Shown: positions 17,097-25,206 of the stretch, in pieces
How the letters are laid out: each line of letters opens with the position of its first letter
How positions within the stretch are numbered: the stretch's first letter is position 1
Origin: Diaphorobacter ruginosibacter
GTDB taxonomy: Bacteria; Pseudomonadota; Gammaproteobacteria; Burkholderiales; Burkholderiaceae_C
Direction: 5' to 3'
Length of the DNA stretch: 64,000 nt
NCBI RefSeq assembly: GCF_014395975.1
Contig: NZ_CP060714.1
Location: 868,001 to 932,000, forward strand
Notes under the pieces: generated by a model
Told to the model about the DNA's origin: nothing
The model's database searches: none
The model's input: the letters and a program-made list of their open reading frames with translations, nothing else
Made by a program: the position numbers and the translations under genes

Positions 17097-17345
17097 ATGG
17101 CATTGGTGACATGCCCTGAATGCGGGCACACGATTTCCACACAGGCCGCCGCGTGTCCCTCGTGCGGCTATGTGCTCAGGAACACCGCGGGGGACGACGG
17201 CGTGCGCGGGGCACTGCAATCGCCGAAGGTCTGGAGCACCGCACTCCTGGCGTTGGGGGCATGGCTGGTGACGCCATGGATCGCGCGGCTGATCGTGGCG
17301 ATTGCTGTGTGCGTGCTGGCGTACTTCATGTTCACTGGGAAATGA
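17097..17345 (+). CDS. Zinc-ribbon membrane protein
   Basis: An 82-residue protein with an N-terminal zinc ribbon, CPECGHTISTQAAACPSCGY (two CxxC pairs 12 residues apart), and a C-terminal hydrophobic region that can span the membrane (ALLALGAWLVTPWIARLIV, then VCVLAYFMF). GGGAGG precedes the ATG, which follows the OmpA-domain stop by one base. The ribbon would face the cytoplasm. It is the last gene of the cluster and may be a regulator or an assembly factor at the inner membrane; the role is not known. Confidence 0.75.
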   Translation: MALVTCPECGHTISTQAAACPSCGYVLRNTAGDDGVRGALQSPKVWSTALLALGAWLVTPWIARLIVAIAVCVLAYFMFTGK

Positions 17346-17391
17346 GGATGCCGTCCGAGCTTTCGGCTTCTGCTTCTTATGTTTGAGGGCA

Positions 17392-17840
17392 GAGGCCGGG
17401 AGTGCCCCCGGCAGGGCAGTAACTTTTTGGTCTTGCCCAAAAAGTCACCAAAAATGCGCTTGGAATGCGGGGGCACGCGGTAAAACTCACTTCGCGCTGC
17501 GCGCTCCGTTCAGACAGCCACCGCGAGTCAGTCTGGAAGAGGAATGTTCGGCACGTCGCTTCGCTCGTGCTGGGCTCGCCCGACTTCGGGCGAGCCGACA
17601 GCGCCAAGTTTGAACGGCGAGGATGAATTGGGGCGCGACACATCTCGCGAAGTCGCGAGATGCCCAGGCACGAGCGCAGCGACGTGCCGAATGTTCCTCC
17701 CCTTCAACTGACTCACGGTGGCTGTCTGAGCGGAGTGACGAAGGAACGAAGAGAGTTCTGCCGTGGGTATTGAAACGCCTTTTTGGTGACTTTTTGCGCG
17801 TGCAAAAAGTTACTGCCCCGCCGGGGGCACTCCCGGCCTC
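17392..17840. repeat. Large imperfect inverted repeat (about 220-base arms)
   Basis: The left arm opens GAGGCCGGGAGTGCCCCCGG and the right arm ends with its reverse complement (CCGGGGGCACTCCCGGCCTC). Inward, matching blocks include the TAACTTTTTGG/AAAAAGTTA region, TTTTTGGTGACTTTTT against AAAAAGTCACCAAAAA, CAGACAGCCACCG against CGGTGGCTGTCTG, and GGCACGTCGCTTCGCTCGTG against CACGAGCGCAGCGACGTGCC. Each arm ends near the centre in its own perfect hairpin. Short open frames inside it are by-products. Flanks 17381-17396 and 17887-17911 recur around 1026-1091, so it is a dispersed element. No transposase is present. The remainder of the 17346-18024 gap shows no gene. Confidence 0.85.
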
Positions 17841-17923
17841 TTTCCTAAAAAAGACTTGGGCAAAGAAAAACCGCCCCGAGTGGCCCATGCCATTCAAGAT
17901 AAGCCCAAGCGCTCCCCCACAAA

Positions 17924-17956
17924 GAAAATGCCAGTCAGCGCTTAACCGACTGGCAT
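17924..17956 (-). terminator. Terminator of the PhoX-family phosphatase gene
   Basis: On the minus strand TGCCAGTC pairs with GACTGGCA and is followed by TTTTCTTT. It lies about 70 bases after the stop of the gene at 18025. Confidence 0.75.
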
Positions 17957-18024
17957 TGGCATTGGCATGGGGGCTGGGCGCAGCCCGCTTTGCTTTCGTG
18001 CGCTGCTAGAGCGCCCGTTCGCTA

Positions 18025-19977
18025 TCAGCCCTTCAGCGAAGGCTGGTTCGGCGTGCCCGTCAGATAGCCGACCGCAGCGCCGGCCTTGTTCTTGTAGTTG
18101 GCCTTGATCAGCGGATCCAGCGTGTCCTTCACCACGTTGTGGATACCGCCCCAGTCACCGGCGTGCTGGAAGTTGCTCATGATGTAGGTCCAGCCGTTGA
18201 TCTCGTCGACGGCATGCAGGCCCGTGGATTCACCGCCCGCGGGGATCGACATCAGGCGCGAAAGCTGCTTGGTGTCGACGTTGTAGGCCCACAGGAAGTT
18301 GTTCACGTGCTGGCCCGAGTCTTCGCCGATGAACAGCGTGCGCATCTTTTCCGAGAACTTGAGGTTGTCGGGGTTGCAGATCTTGTTCGGGTTGCCGGTG
18401 TTGCCCAGTGCGTCGGCGGAGATGTCTTCACCGGCCAGCAGGGCCTTGGTATCCACGGGCATCCACTCGCTGTTGATGGCAGCACCCGAGGTGTCCTTCT
18501 GGCCGCCGCGCAGGTTCAACGCCATCACCACGCCCGCCTTGAGCTGCTTGGGGATCGAGATGCCGTTGCCTGGAACGTTGGTTGCGTCGCCCGCCACCAT
18601 GGACTTCTCGCAGTTCTGCAGGGCGGAGTAGGCCACCTTGTCCTTGGCGTTGACCGTCGTGCCTTCCATCTTGGTGAAGCCCATGCTTGCACCCTTGAAG
18701 GCGGCGTAGCGGTGGGTTTCGAGGAAGGCGGCTGCCTTTTCCATACCGGGGTTGATCTTGATCCACTCGGTCTTGCCGTTGGCGACGATCTTGGTGAAGC
18801 TTGTGTCGCCCGGGTCCTTGCTCGCCACGGTCATGATGTCGGTGGGCTTGAGCGTGTTGGCGAGGTTCTCGATCTCTGCGCTGGTGGCCGAGCCCAGCTT
18901 GATCCAGGTGAGCGGTGCGCCGGCGGCGGCTGCCGGATCGATCGAGAAGCCTGCCCCCACCTTCGCAACGTACAGCGAACCGGAGGACAGGTCCTTTTCC
19001 TTGTCGGCAACGAACACGAAGTAGCCGCTGTTGGTGGCGTCGTCGCCCATCAGCGCGGTGCGGGAGTCGGGCATCACCTGCACGAGTTCGTGCGAGATGC
19101 GGCCCATGCAGAAGTGCTTCTTGATGGTGGCGGTGCCGTCCTTGTTGACGATCACTTCGGGCATGTGGCCGTAGTGGTACGGGTTCGCCGCGGTCTCGCT
19201 GCCATACAGGTTCTTGCTGTAGGCCTTGAACTGCGCGTTGCTGGCGGCGCTGAAGGCATCGGGTTCGTATTCCTCGCTCGAGAGGTGCGTACCCCATGGC
19301 GAGAGGCTTGCGCCGCAGGTGATCCACAGGCCGTGCACCTTGGAGGTGTCGACGTTGTGGTACTTCACCAGGCTCAGCTTGCCGGTGGCCTGGTCCTGGT
19401 CGAGCGTGAGCACGGCGATCGGCGAGGGCAGCTTGCCGTACATGTCGGTCTTGCCGTCCTGTGCCCAGGTGGTGTATTCGAACTGCACCACGGCGAACAC
19501 GGGCTTGCCCTTCACGCCGTCGACCTTGGCATCGGCAACGGTCAGCAGCGAGGTGCCATCGGGTGCGTCGGAGAAGTACTGGCGCTCGCTGCCGGCCACC
19601 GTGGCGTCGATGATCGGCTTGTTGTTGATGTCCACGTAGCCGCCGGCCAGGATCTTGCCGCCCTTGCCGTCGCTGACCATGTCGCCGGTGATGAAGAACG
19701 GCTGATAGGCCAGATTGAAGGACTGGGTGGAGTCGTCATCGAACAGCACCTTCATGCTCGATGCGACGCTGGTGGTCGCCATGGCCGTCGGGGTCTGCAG
19801 CGTGGGGGCGGCCATGCCGGTGAAGCTCACCGACTTGAACGTGGCGCTGCCGCCGCTGCCGCCGCCGCACGCGGACAGAAGCGCTGCGGCCGTGGCGCTC
19901 GTGCCCAGCGGCAGCAGGGGAATGCCGGCGAGCATTTGCAGGGTTTTGCGACGGGAGGGCATGGGGGTGTGAGACAT
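18025..19977 (-). CDS. phoX: PhoX-type (DUF839) phosphatase, Tat-exported lipoprotein
   Basis: A 650-residue protein of the PhoX/DUF839 family, calcium-dependent periplasmic alkaline phosphatases that release phosphate from organic esters. The N-terminus has a twin-arginine signal (SRRKTLQMLAG) that runs into a lipobox-like LLSACGGG, so it is probably a Tat-dependent lipoprotein. The body carries the family's HGLWITCGASLSPWGTHLSSEE (given here in part) and later FIGEDSGQHVNNFLWAY. Length is in the family range. No ribosome site is visible at 19977; the in-frame MPSRRK start five codons later is equally possible. The neighbours are not phosphate genes, though a Na/Pi-symporter-family gene lies 5 kb away. 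Confidence 0.85.
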   Translation of the reverse strand: MSHTPMPSRRKTLQMLAGIPLLPLGTSATAAALLSACGGGSGGSATFKSVSFTGMAAPTLQTPTAMATTSVASSMKVLFDDDSTQSFNLAYQPFFITGDMVSDGKGGKILAGGYVDINNKPIIDATVAGSERQYFSDAPDGTSLLTVADAKVDGVKGKPVFAVVQFEYTTWAQDGKTDMYGKLPSPIAVLTLDQDQATGKLSLVKYHNVDTSKVHGLWITCGASLSPWGTHLSSEEYEPDAFSAASNAQFKAYSKNLYGSETAANPYHYGHMPEVIVNKDGTATIKKHFCMGRISHELVQVMPDSRTALMGDDATNSGYFVFVADKEKDLSSGSLYVAKVGAGFSIDPAAAAGAPLTWIKLGSATSAEIENLANTLKPTDIMTVASKDPGDTSFTKIVANGKTEWIKINPGMEKAAAFLETHRYAAFKGASMGFTKMEGTTVNAKDKVAYSALQNCEKSMVAGDATNVPGNGISIPKQLKAGVVMALNLRGGQKDTSGAAINSEWMPVDTKALLAGEDISADALGNTGNPNKICNPDNLKFSEKMRTLFIGEDSGQHVNNFLWAYNVDTKQLSRLMSIPAGGESTGLHAVDEINGWTYIMSNFQHAGDWGGIHNVVKDTLDPLIKANYKNKAGAAVGYLTGTPNQPSLKG

Positions 19978-20162
19978 CGTGCTGTTCGTTTTGAGGATGG
20001 AACTCTTGCGCCGAGCTGGTGGGGTGTGCTCGGAAGCAAAGCGAAACGAGAAGCCAGGGATGTCCGTGGTCAGATGGGCTCCCTCGCTCTCTTGCCCGAA
20101 TGCTAGAAAGCGAGGATGACAGCGGATTGACGAAATCGTGACGTTTTCGTGTCAATGCCGCG

Positions 20163-21065
20163 TCAGGTGCGGCGCGAGGGCACCACGATGCCCGCCACGA
20201 TCAGCATGAAGGCGAACAGGTGGTAGAGGTGCGGGGCCTCGCCGAGCAGCGCCAACGAGAGCACGGCTGCAAACAGCGGCGTGAGGTTGATGAAGAACCC
20301 CGCGGCGACCGGACCCGCGCGCTGCACGCCCAGGCCCCAGCAACGGTACGCAAGAATGGCGGGGCCGATCACGATGAACACCAGTGCGGCGGCCAGCGGC
20401 CAGCCCCAGACGATCTCGTGCTGGCCGAGGCCCCATTCGACACCTGCAAATGCGCCCGACCAGCCCAGGCCAAACAGCATCTGTGCGATCAGGAACGCTG
20501 CCCAGTCGCCGCGGATGGCTGCAGGCTCGCTGGTGCGCACGAGGAACCAGCTGTACAGCGACCACGAGATGACGGCCAGCACCATGTAGACGTCGCCGAT
20601 CACGAGCCGCAGCGACAGCAGTTGCTCGATGCTGCCGTGGCTCAGCACCAGCAGCACGCCGCAGACCGACAGCGTCGCGCCGATGATCTGCTGGCGGCGA
20701 GCCGGTACCCCGAAGAACAGTGCGCCGATGATCAGCATGCAGACGGGTGTGCCGCCACCCACCAGCGTCACGTTGAGTGGCGAGGAGGTCTGCAGCGCCA
20801 TGTACTGCAGCGCGTTGTAGCTGCCCACGCCCAGCAGGCCGAGCAGGCTGTAGCGCTTCCAGTGAGGCCAGAGCGGGCTGCCGGGACGCAGCGTTTTCCA
20901 GGCAAACGGCAGCAGGATCAGGAACGCGAGCGCCCAGCGGATGAAGTTGAGCGTGATGGGCGGAATCAGGCCGTGGACGAGCTTGCCGGTGACTGCATTG
21001 CCGGCCCACATGAGCGGGGCGGTGGCAAGCAGCAGCATGGTGCCGGGGGAGAGTTTCTGGGACAT
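20163..21065 (-). CDS. DMT-superfamily (EamA) transporter
   Basis: A 300-residue inner-membrane protein with ten predicted helices in two EamA halves, the drug/metabolite transporter fold that exports amino acids or metabolites. The first half opens APLMWAGNAVTGKLVHGLIP with the usual N-x-x-x-G-K pattern and FIRWALAFL; the second half includes ISWSLYSWFLVR and GPAILAYRCWGLGVQ. The start at 21065 is preferred over 21107 because a -10 box (TACAAT on the minus strand, 21075-21080) ends nine bases before it. The substrate cannot be predicted. It is divergent from the quinone oxidoreductase gene. Confidence 0.88.
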   Translation of the reverse strand: MSQKLSPGTMLLLATAPLMWAGNAVTGKLVHGLIPPITLNFIRWALAFLILLPFAWKTLRPGSPLWPHWKRYSLLGLLGVGSYNALQYMALQTSSPLNVTLVGGGTPVCMLIIGALFFGVPARRQQIIGATLSVCGVLLVLSHGSIEQLLSLRLVIGDVYMVLAVISWSLYSWFLVRTSEPAAIRGDWAAFLIAQMLFGLGWSGAFAGVEWGLGQHEIVWGWPLAAALVFIVIGPAILAYRCWGLGVQRAGPVAAGFFINLTPLFAAVLSLALLGEAPHLYHLFAFMLIVAGIVVPSRRT

Positions 21066-21074
21066 GGACCGGAC

Positions 21075-21080
21075 ATTGTA
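21075..21080 (-). promoter_or_regulatory. -10 box just before the DMT transporter start
   Basis: Minus strand TACAAT, nine bases before the ATG at 21065. Transcription would start within two or three bases of the start codon, another near-leaderless arrangement. Confidence 0.4.
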
Positions 21081-21242
21081 GGGAGGGCGGGCAGGAATTT
21101 CAGGCACAGGCCGGAACGCCCGAAAACCTGCAAGCCGGAGGAGGGCGCACTCCGGCGCGGAGTTTCAATTCGTGGCAGGATGTGCGGCAATCATGCGGGG
21201 CCCGCCCCCGATGTGCCAACAACCATCAAGGAGAACAGATCC

Positions 21243-22229
21243 ATGAGCCTTGCCGTTCAGATTCGCCAGCATGGCGGCCCGGAGGAATTGCAACTCGTCA
21301 ATGTGCAGGTGGGCGAGCCCGGCCCTGGCGAAATCCGCATCCGCCACAAGGCGATCGGACTGAATTTCATCGATGTCTATCACCGCACCGGCCTGTATCC
21401 GTTGAAGATGCCGGCCGGCATCGGCATGGAGGCCTCGGGCGTGATCGAGGCGGTGGGCGAAGGGGTCGCGCACCTGAAGGTGGGGGACCGTGCCGCCTAT
21501 GCCGGCCAGCCGCCGGGCAGCTACTGCGAAGTGCGCGTGATGCCCGCGATGAACGTCTGCAGGCTGCCCGACGCGATCAGTTTCGAGACCGGCGCGGCCA
21601 TGATGCTCAAGGGGCTGACCGCGCAGTACCTGCTCAAGAAGGCGCGGCCCGTGGAAGGGCTGGACAAGGGAGACTTTGTCCTGTTCCACGCCGCCGCCGG
21701 CGGTGTCGGCCTGATTGCCTGCCAGTGGGCGAAGGCGCTTGGCCTGCAGCTCATCGGAACCGCGGGGTCGGACGCCAAATGCCAATTGGCCCTGGCCAAC
21801 GGCGCGGCGCATGCCATCAACTACAACACGGAGGACTTTGCGGCGCGTGTGAAGGAGATTACCGGCGGCAAGGGCGTGAAGGTGGTCTACGACTCGGTGG
21901 GCAAGGACACCTGGGACAAGTCGCTGGAATGCCTGCGTCCGTTCGGTCTCATGGCGAGCTTCGGCAATGCGTCCGGCCCGGTGGCCCCCTTTGCACCCGC
22001 CATGCTCGGCAAGTACGGCTCGATCTACGTGACGCGCCAGACGCTGTTCACGCACATCAGCTCGCGCGAAGCCACCCAGGCCATGGCCGATGACCTGTTT
22101 GCGGTGGTGGCCAGCGGCGAGGTGAAGATCCATATCGAGCAGCGCTACCCCCTCAAGGACGTGCAGCAGGCCCATCGCGACCTCGAAGCGCGCAAGACCA
22201 CCGGCTCGACCATTCTCACCCTCGATTGA
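21243..22229 (+). CDS. qorA: NADPH:quinone oxidoreductase, zinc-free MDR family
   Basis: A 328-residue medium-chain reductase of the zeta-crystallin/QorA group, which reduces quinones with NADPH. It opens with substrate-domain signatures GLNFIDVYHRTGLYPLK and GIGMEASGVIEAVGEGV, then the nucleotide motif HAAAGGVGLIACQWAKALG and the GTAGSDAKCQLA helix. Structural-zinc cysteines of alcohol dehydrogenases are absent. AAGGAG lies nine bases before the ATG at 21243; the frame open upstream is antisense to the transporter gene. The Nudix gene begins one base after its stop, so the pair is probably coupled. Confidence 0.92.
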   Translation: MSLAVQIRQHGGPEELQLVNVQVGEPGPGEIRIRHKAIGLNFIDVYHRTGLYPLKMPAGIGMEASGVIEAVGEGVAHLKVGDRAAYAGQPPGSYCEVRVMPAMNVCRLPDAISFETGAAMMLKGLTAQYLLKKARPVEGLDKGDFVLFHAAAGGVGLIACQWAKALGLQLIGTAGSDAKCQLALANGAAHAINYNTEDFAARVKEITGGKGVKVVYDSVGKDTWDKSLECLRPFGLMASFGNASGPVAPFAPAMLGKYGSIYVTRQTLFTHISSREATQAMADDLFAVVASGEVKIHIEQRYPLKDVQQAHRDLEARKTTGSTILTLD

Positions 22230-22230
22230 G

Positions 22231-23085
22231 ATGGAGCTTGACCCCATGGCGGGAGAGGCCCGAAACGATGGTCTGGGGGTTCCCGCGGTGGCTCCGGCAT
22301 GGCTGGCACCCGCAAGGGCCTGGTCGCGCCGCGCACCACTCGCGCCGCGCAGTCCGCTGCTGGTGGACGGGCACGTGGTCGGTTCCGCGGAACCCCGGGT
22401 GCTCGAACGTGTGGCCGGTCTGCTCGCGGGAGGCCATCAGCTGGCAGGTGGAGAGCATGCATGGCATCTGCAGAGCGCGGACGGGGACGCGACCGCCGCG
22501 ATGAATGCGCTGGCCCGCGCGCTGCGCGAGGTGGGGCTGAGCGGCCCCTGGCGCGATGAGCAGCTGGCGGTATGCCGTGACGGGGAAGACGGCATGCGCA
22601 TCGGCACGATCGAGCGGGGCGTTGTGCGGCCGCTGGGCATTGCGACCCAGGCCGTCCACCTGATCGGCACGGCGCCCGACGGCCGCATGTGGGTCCAGCA
22701 GCGGGCCTTCAGCAAGGCCAACAACCCGGGCATGTGGGACACGCTGATGGGCGGCATGGTGTCCGCTGCTGATTCGCTCGCGCAGGCCCTGTCGCGTGAA
22801 ACCTGGGAGGAGGCGGGGCTGCGCGTCGAGCAACTGGTCGGCATGCGCCATGGAGGCCGTGTCGATTTCGCCCAGCCCGCGGAGGAGGAAGACAACGCGG
22901 GCTACATGCGGGAGCGCATCGACTGGTTTGCGGCGACCGTGCCTTCCCATGTCGTGCCCGTGAACCAGGATGGGGAGGTGGAACGCTTCGAACTCATCTC
23001 CGTCGCCGAAGTGCAGGAGCGGCTCGCGCGCGCGGAGTTCACTCCGGAAGCCGCCCTGCTGCTGGCCGATCACTTCGGCTGGTGA
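22231..23085 (+). CDS. Nudix hydrolase of the DUF4743 type
   Basis: A 284-residue protein with an N-terminal DUF4743-like region and a Nudix domain from about residue 130 (IGTAPDGRMWVQQRAFSKA). The Nudix box reads GMVSAADSLAQALSRETWEEAGL, which keeps REtxEExG but has Asp where the first conserved Glu is expected. Relatives were described as thiamine-pyrophosphokinase-like or 8-oxo-dGDP-type phosphatases; the substrate here is unknown. It starts one base after the quinone oxidoreductase stop. Its last 16 bases overlap the end of the convergent LysR gene. Confidence 0.85.
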   Translation: MELDPMAGEARNDGLGVPAVAPAWLAPARAWSRRAPLAPRSPLLVDGHVVGSAEPRVLERVAGLLAGGHQLAGGEHAWHLQSADGDATAAMNALARALREVGLSGPWRDEQLAVCRDGEDGMRIGTIERGVVRPLGIATQAVHLIGTAPDGRMWVQQRAFSKANNPGMWDTLMGGMVSAADSLAQALSRETWEEAGLRVEQLVGMRHGGRVDFAQPAEEEDNAGYMRERIDWFAATVPSHVVPVNQDGEVERFELISVAEVQERLARAEFTPEAALLLADHFGW

Positions 23086-24035
23086 GACCGCTTGGCGAGA
23101 CGCCTGTCGGGCCTGTGGGGCAGCTCGGCCGCCGAATTCAGCGCGGCAAGCCCTGCCGCCTGTTCGCGCACCAGCTGCCACGCGGTCTGGGCGAGGGGTG
23201 ACAGGGCGCGATTGCGGCGATGCACCAGCATCACCTGCCGGTCCATGCGGGGCAGCAGCGGCCGCACGCACAGTTCGGCCAGGCCCTGCGGTGGCAGGGC
23301 CAGCTGGGGGATGACCGCGACGCCGAGTCCGGCCTCGATCATGCGGAAGATGGTCGTGCTGTGGCCCACCTCCTGAGCGATCGTGCACTGCACGCCCAGC
23401 CTCGCCAGGATCTCGTCGATCAGCCGCCTGCTGCCTGATGCATGGTCGAGCAGCACCAGCGATTCCCCGTTCAGGTCCGTCCAGTTCACGTGGCGCTTGT
23501 GCGTCAGCGGATGCTCGGGCGAACAGGCGAGGATGAAGGGTTCCGAGAGAATGGTCTCGCAGGTGAGCGCCTCGCGCTCCTCGGGGTCGATCACCACGCC
23601 GAAGTCCACCTCGCCCGAGAGCACGCTGGCAAGCGTCGCGCTCTGCACGCGGTCCAGCAGCATGAGTTCCAGCCCCGGATGCAGGCGATGGCACAGCGCG
23701 ATGCACTCGGGCATCAGGTTGGCCGACAGCGTCGGACTGCTGGCCACGCGCACGCGCCCCTTTCTGCCGGTGGCCATGCCGGCCACGTCGAGCAGCGTGG
23801 CATCCAGATCATCGAGGACGCGCGGCAGCCGCGTGGCCAGGCTGCGGCCCGCGTCGGTGAGCTCCACTTCGCGCGTGGTGCGGTTGACCAGCTGCAGTCC
23901 CAGTTGCGCCTCCAGCTCGGTGATGCTGCGGCTGACGGCCGGCTGCGTGAGACCGATCGCGTCGCCCGTGCGGCTGAAGTTGCGCGTTCGGGCGACAGAG
24001 AGGAACACCTGCAGCTGACGCAAGGTCACATTCAT
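23070..24035 (-). CDS. LysR-family transcription regulator
   Basis: A 321-residue LysR-type regulator. The N-terminal winged helix is canonical (LRQLQVFLSVARTRNFSRTG, then IGLTQPAVSRSITELEAQLG), followed by the effector domain (GRVRVASSPTLSANLMP and GVAVIPQLALPPQGL). It is divergent from the bile-acid-symporter-family gene across 114 bases that include an AT-rich block (24048-24073), the usual place for LysR operators, so that transporter is its likely target. The 3' end overlaps the Nudix gene by 16 bases. The inducer is unknown. Confidence 0.92.
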   Translation of the reverse strand: MNVTLRQLQVFLSVARTRNFSRTGDAIGLTQPAVSRSITELEAQLGLQLVNRTTREVELTDAGRSLATRLPRVLDDLDATLLDVAGMATGRKGRVRVASSPTLSANLMPECIALCHRLHPGLELMLLDRVQSATLASVLSGEVDFGVVIDPEEREALTCETILSEPFILACSPEHPLTHKRHVNWTDLNGESLVLLDHASGSRRLIDEILARLGVQCTIAQEVGHSTTIFRMIEAGLGVAVIPQLALPPQGLAELCVRPLLPRMDRQVMLVHRRNRALSPLAQTAWQLVREQAAGLAALNSAAELPHRPDRRLAKRSHQPK

Positions 24036-24149
24036 GATTCAGGCTCATGAAATTATTAGATAAATCGATTTTACTTTGCTTGGGGCTTGCGATCCAATCC
24101 GGCTCCAGTACTCAATCACTCAAGGGGCAGTTCGCTGCCGCGGTTCGTC

Positions 24150-25166
24150 ATGGCTCGTTCCCGTTTTCTTCCCGACAATTTCACGCTCATGCTGATCGCC
24201 ACGGTGGCGCTGGCGAGCTTCGTGCCGGTTTCCGGCCAGGCTGCGAACTTCTTCGAAGGCGTGACCACCGCCGCCGTTGCGCTGCTGTTCTTCCTGCACG
24301 GCGCCAAGCTTTCGCGCGAGGCGATCCTGGCGGGCATCGGCCACTGGCGGCTGCACCTGCTGGTGTTCGCCACAACCTTCATCCTGTTCCCGATCGTGGG
24401 CGTGGTGCTGCGCCCGGTGCTCGAGCCGCTGGTGACTGCACAGCTCTACACCGGCGTGCTCTACCTGTGCGTGCTGCCGGCCACGGTGCAGTCCGCGATC
24501 GCATTCACCGCCATGGCGCGCGGCAACATGCCGGCGGCTGTCTGCAGCGCATCGGCATCGACGCTGCTGGGCATCGTGGTGACTCCACTGCTCGTCAAGC
24601 TGGTGCTCCCGCAGGCGGGCGACGCCCAGCATGACGCGCTTGAGAGCATCGGCAAGATCATGCTGCAGCTGCTGCTGCCGTTTCTCGCGGGCCATTTCCT
24701 GCGCCCCTTCATCGGCAACTTCGTGAAGAAGAACGCCAAGGTGCTGAAGGTGGTCGACCAGGGATCGATCCTGCTGGTGGTGTTCACCGCCTTCAGTGCG
24801 GCGGTGGTGGAAGGCATCTGGCGCAAGCTGCCGGTCGAGGCGCTGCTGGGCCTGCTGCTGGTGAGCGCGATCATCCTCGCCCTGGTGCTGTGCTTCACGA
24901 CCTTCATCGCGCGCAAGCTGGGCTTCAACAAGGAAGATGAGATCACGATCGTGTTCTGCGGCTCCAAGAAGAGCCTGATCAGCGGCGTTCCGATGGCGAA
25001 GGTGATCTTTCCTTCTGCCGACGCGGGGCTGATCGTGTTGCCGCTGATGATCTTCCACCAGTTGCAGTTGATGGTGTGCGCGGTGCTGGCCCAGCGCTAT
25101 GCGCGCAGGCCCGAGACGCCGGATGCGGACGAGGCCGTGGCGGGCTCCGCGAAGGCTGGGGTGTGA
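24150..25166 (+). CDS. Bile acid:sodium symporter family transporter (YfeH-like)
   Basis: A 338-residue inner-membrane protein of the BASS superfamily, YfeH-like branch. The start MARSRFLPDNFTLMLIATVA is typical for the branch; the in-frame TTG at 24087 is less likely. Around ten hydrophobic segments are present, with the crossover-like GCGSKKS equivalent (FCGSKKSLISGVPMAKVIF) near residue 265 and LPATVQSAIAFTAMARGN near residue 110. Family members carry organic acids or steroid conjugates with sodium. The divergent LysR gene probably controls it. No clear ribosome site is seen. Confidence 0.88.
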   Translation: MARSRFLPDNFTLMLIATVALASFVPVSGQAANFFEGVTTAAVALLFFLHGAKLSREAILAGIGHWRLHLLVFATTFILFPIVGVVLRPVLEPLVTAQLYTGVLYLCVLPATVQSAIAFTAMARGNMPAAVCSASASTLLGIVVTPLLVKLVLPQAGDAQHDALESIGKIMLQLLLPFLAGHFLRPFIGNFVKKNAKVLKVVDQGSILLVVFTAFSAAVVEGIWRKLPVEALLGLLLVSAIILALVLCFTTFIARKLGFNKEDEITIVFCGSKKSLISGVPMAKVIFPSADAGLIVLPLMIFHQLQLMVCAVLAQRYARRPETPDADEAVAGSAKAGV

Positions 25167-25206
25167 CTCTTCTCTCCTGCTTCCGCTCCTGCCCTATGCG
25201 GCCGTA

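Noticed and set aside
17302..18009. Several 60-136-aa frames inside the large inverted repeat
   Set aside because: They occur as mirror-image pairs because of the palindrome and resemble spurious proteins from dispersed repeats; no ribosome sites.
18139..20106. 655-aa plus-strand frame opposite phoX
   Set aside because: Shadow of the PhoX coding sequence; Val/Gly/His-rich with no recognisable domain.
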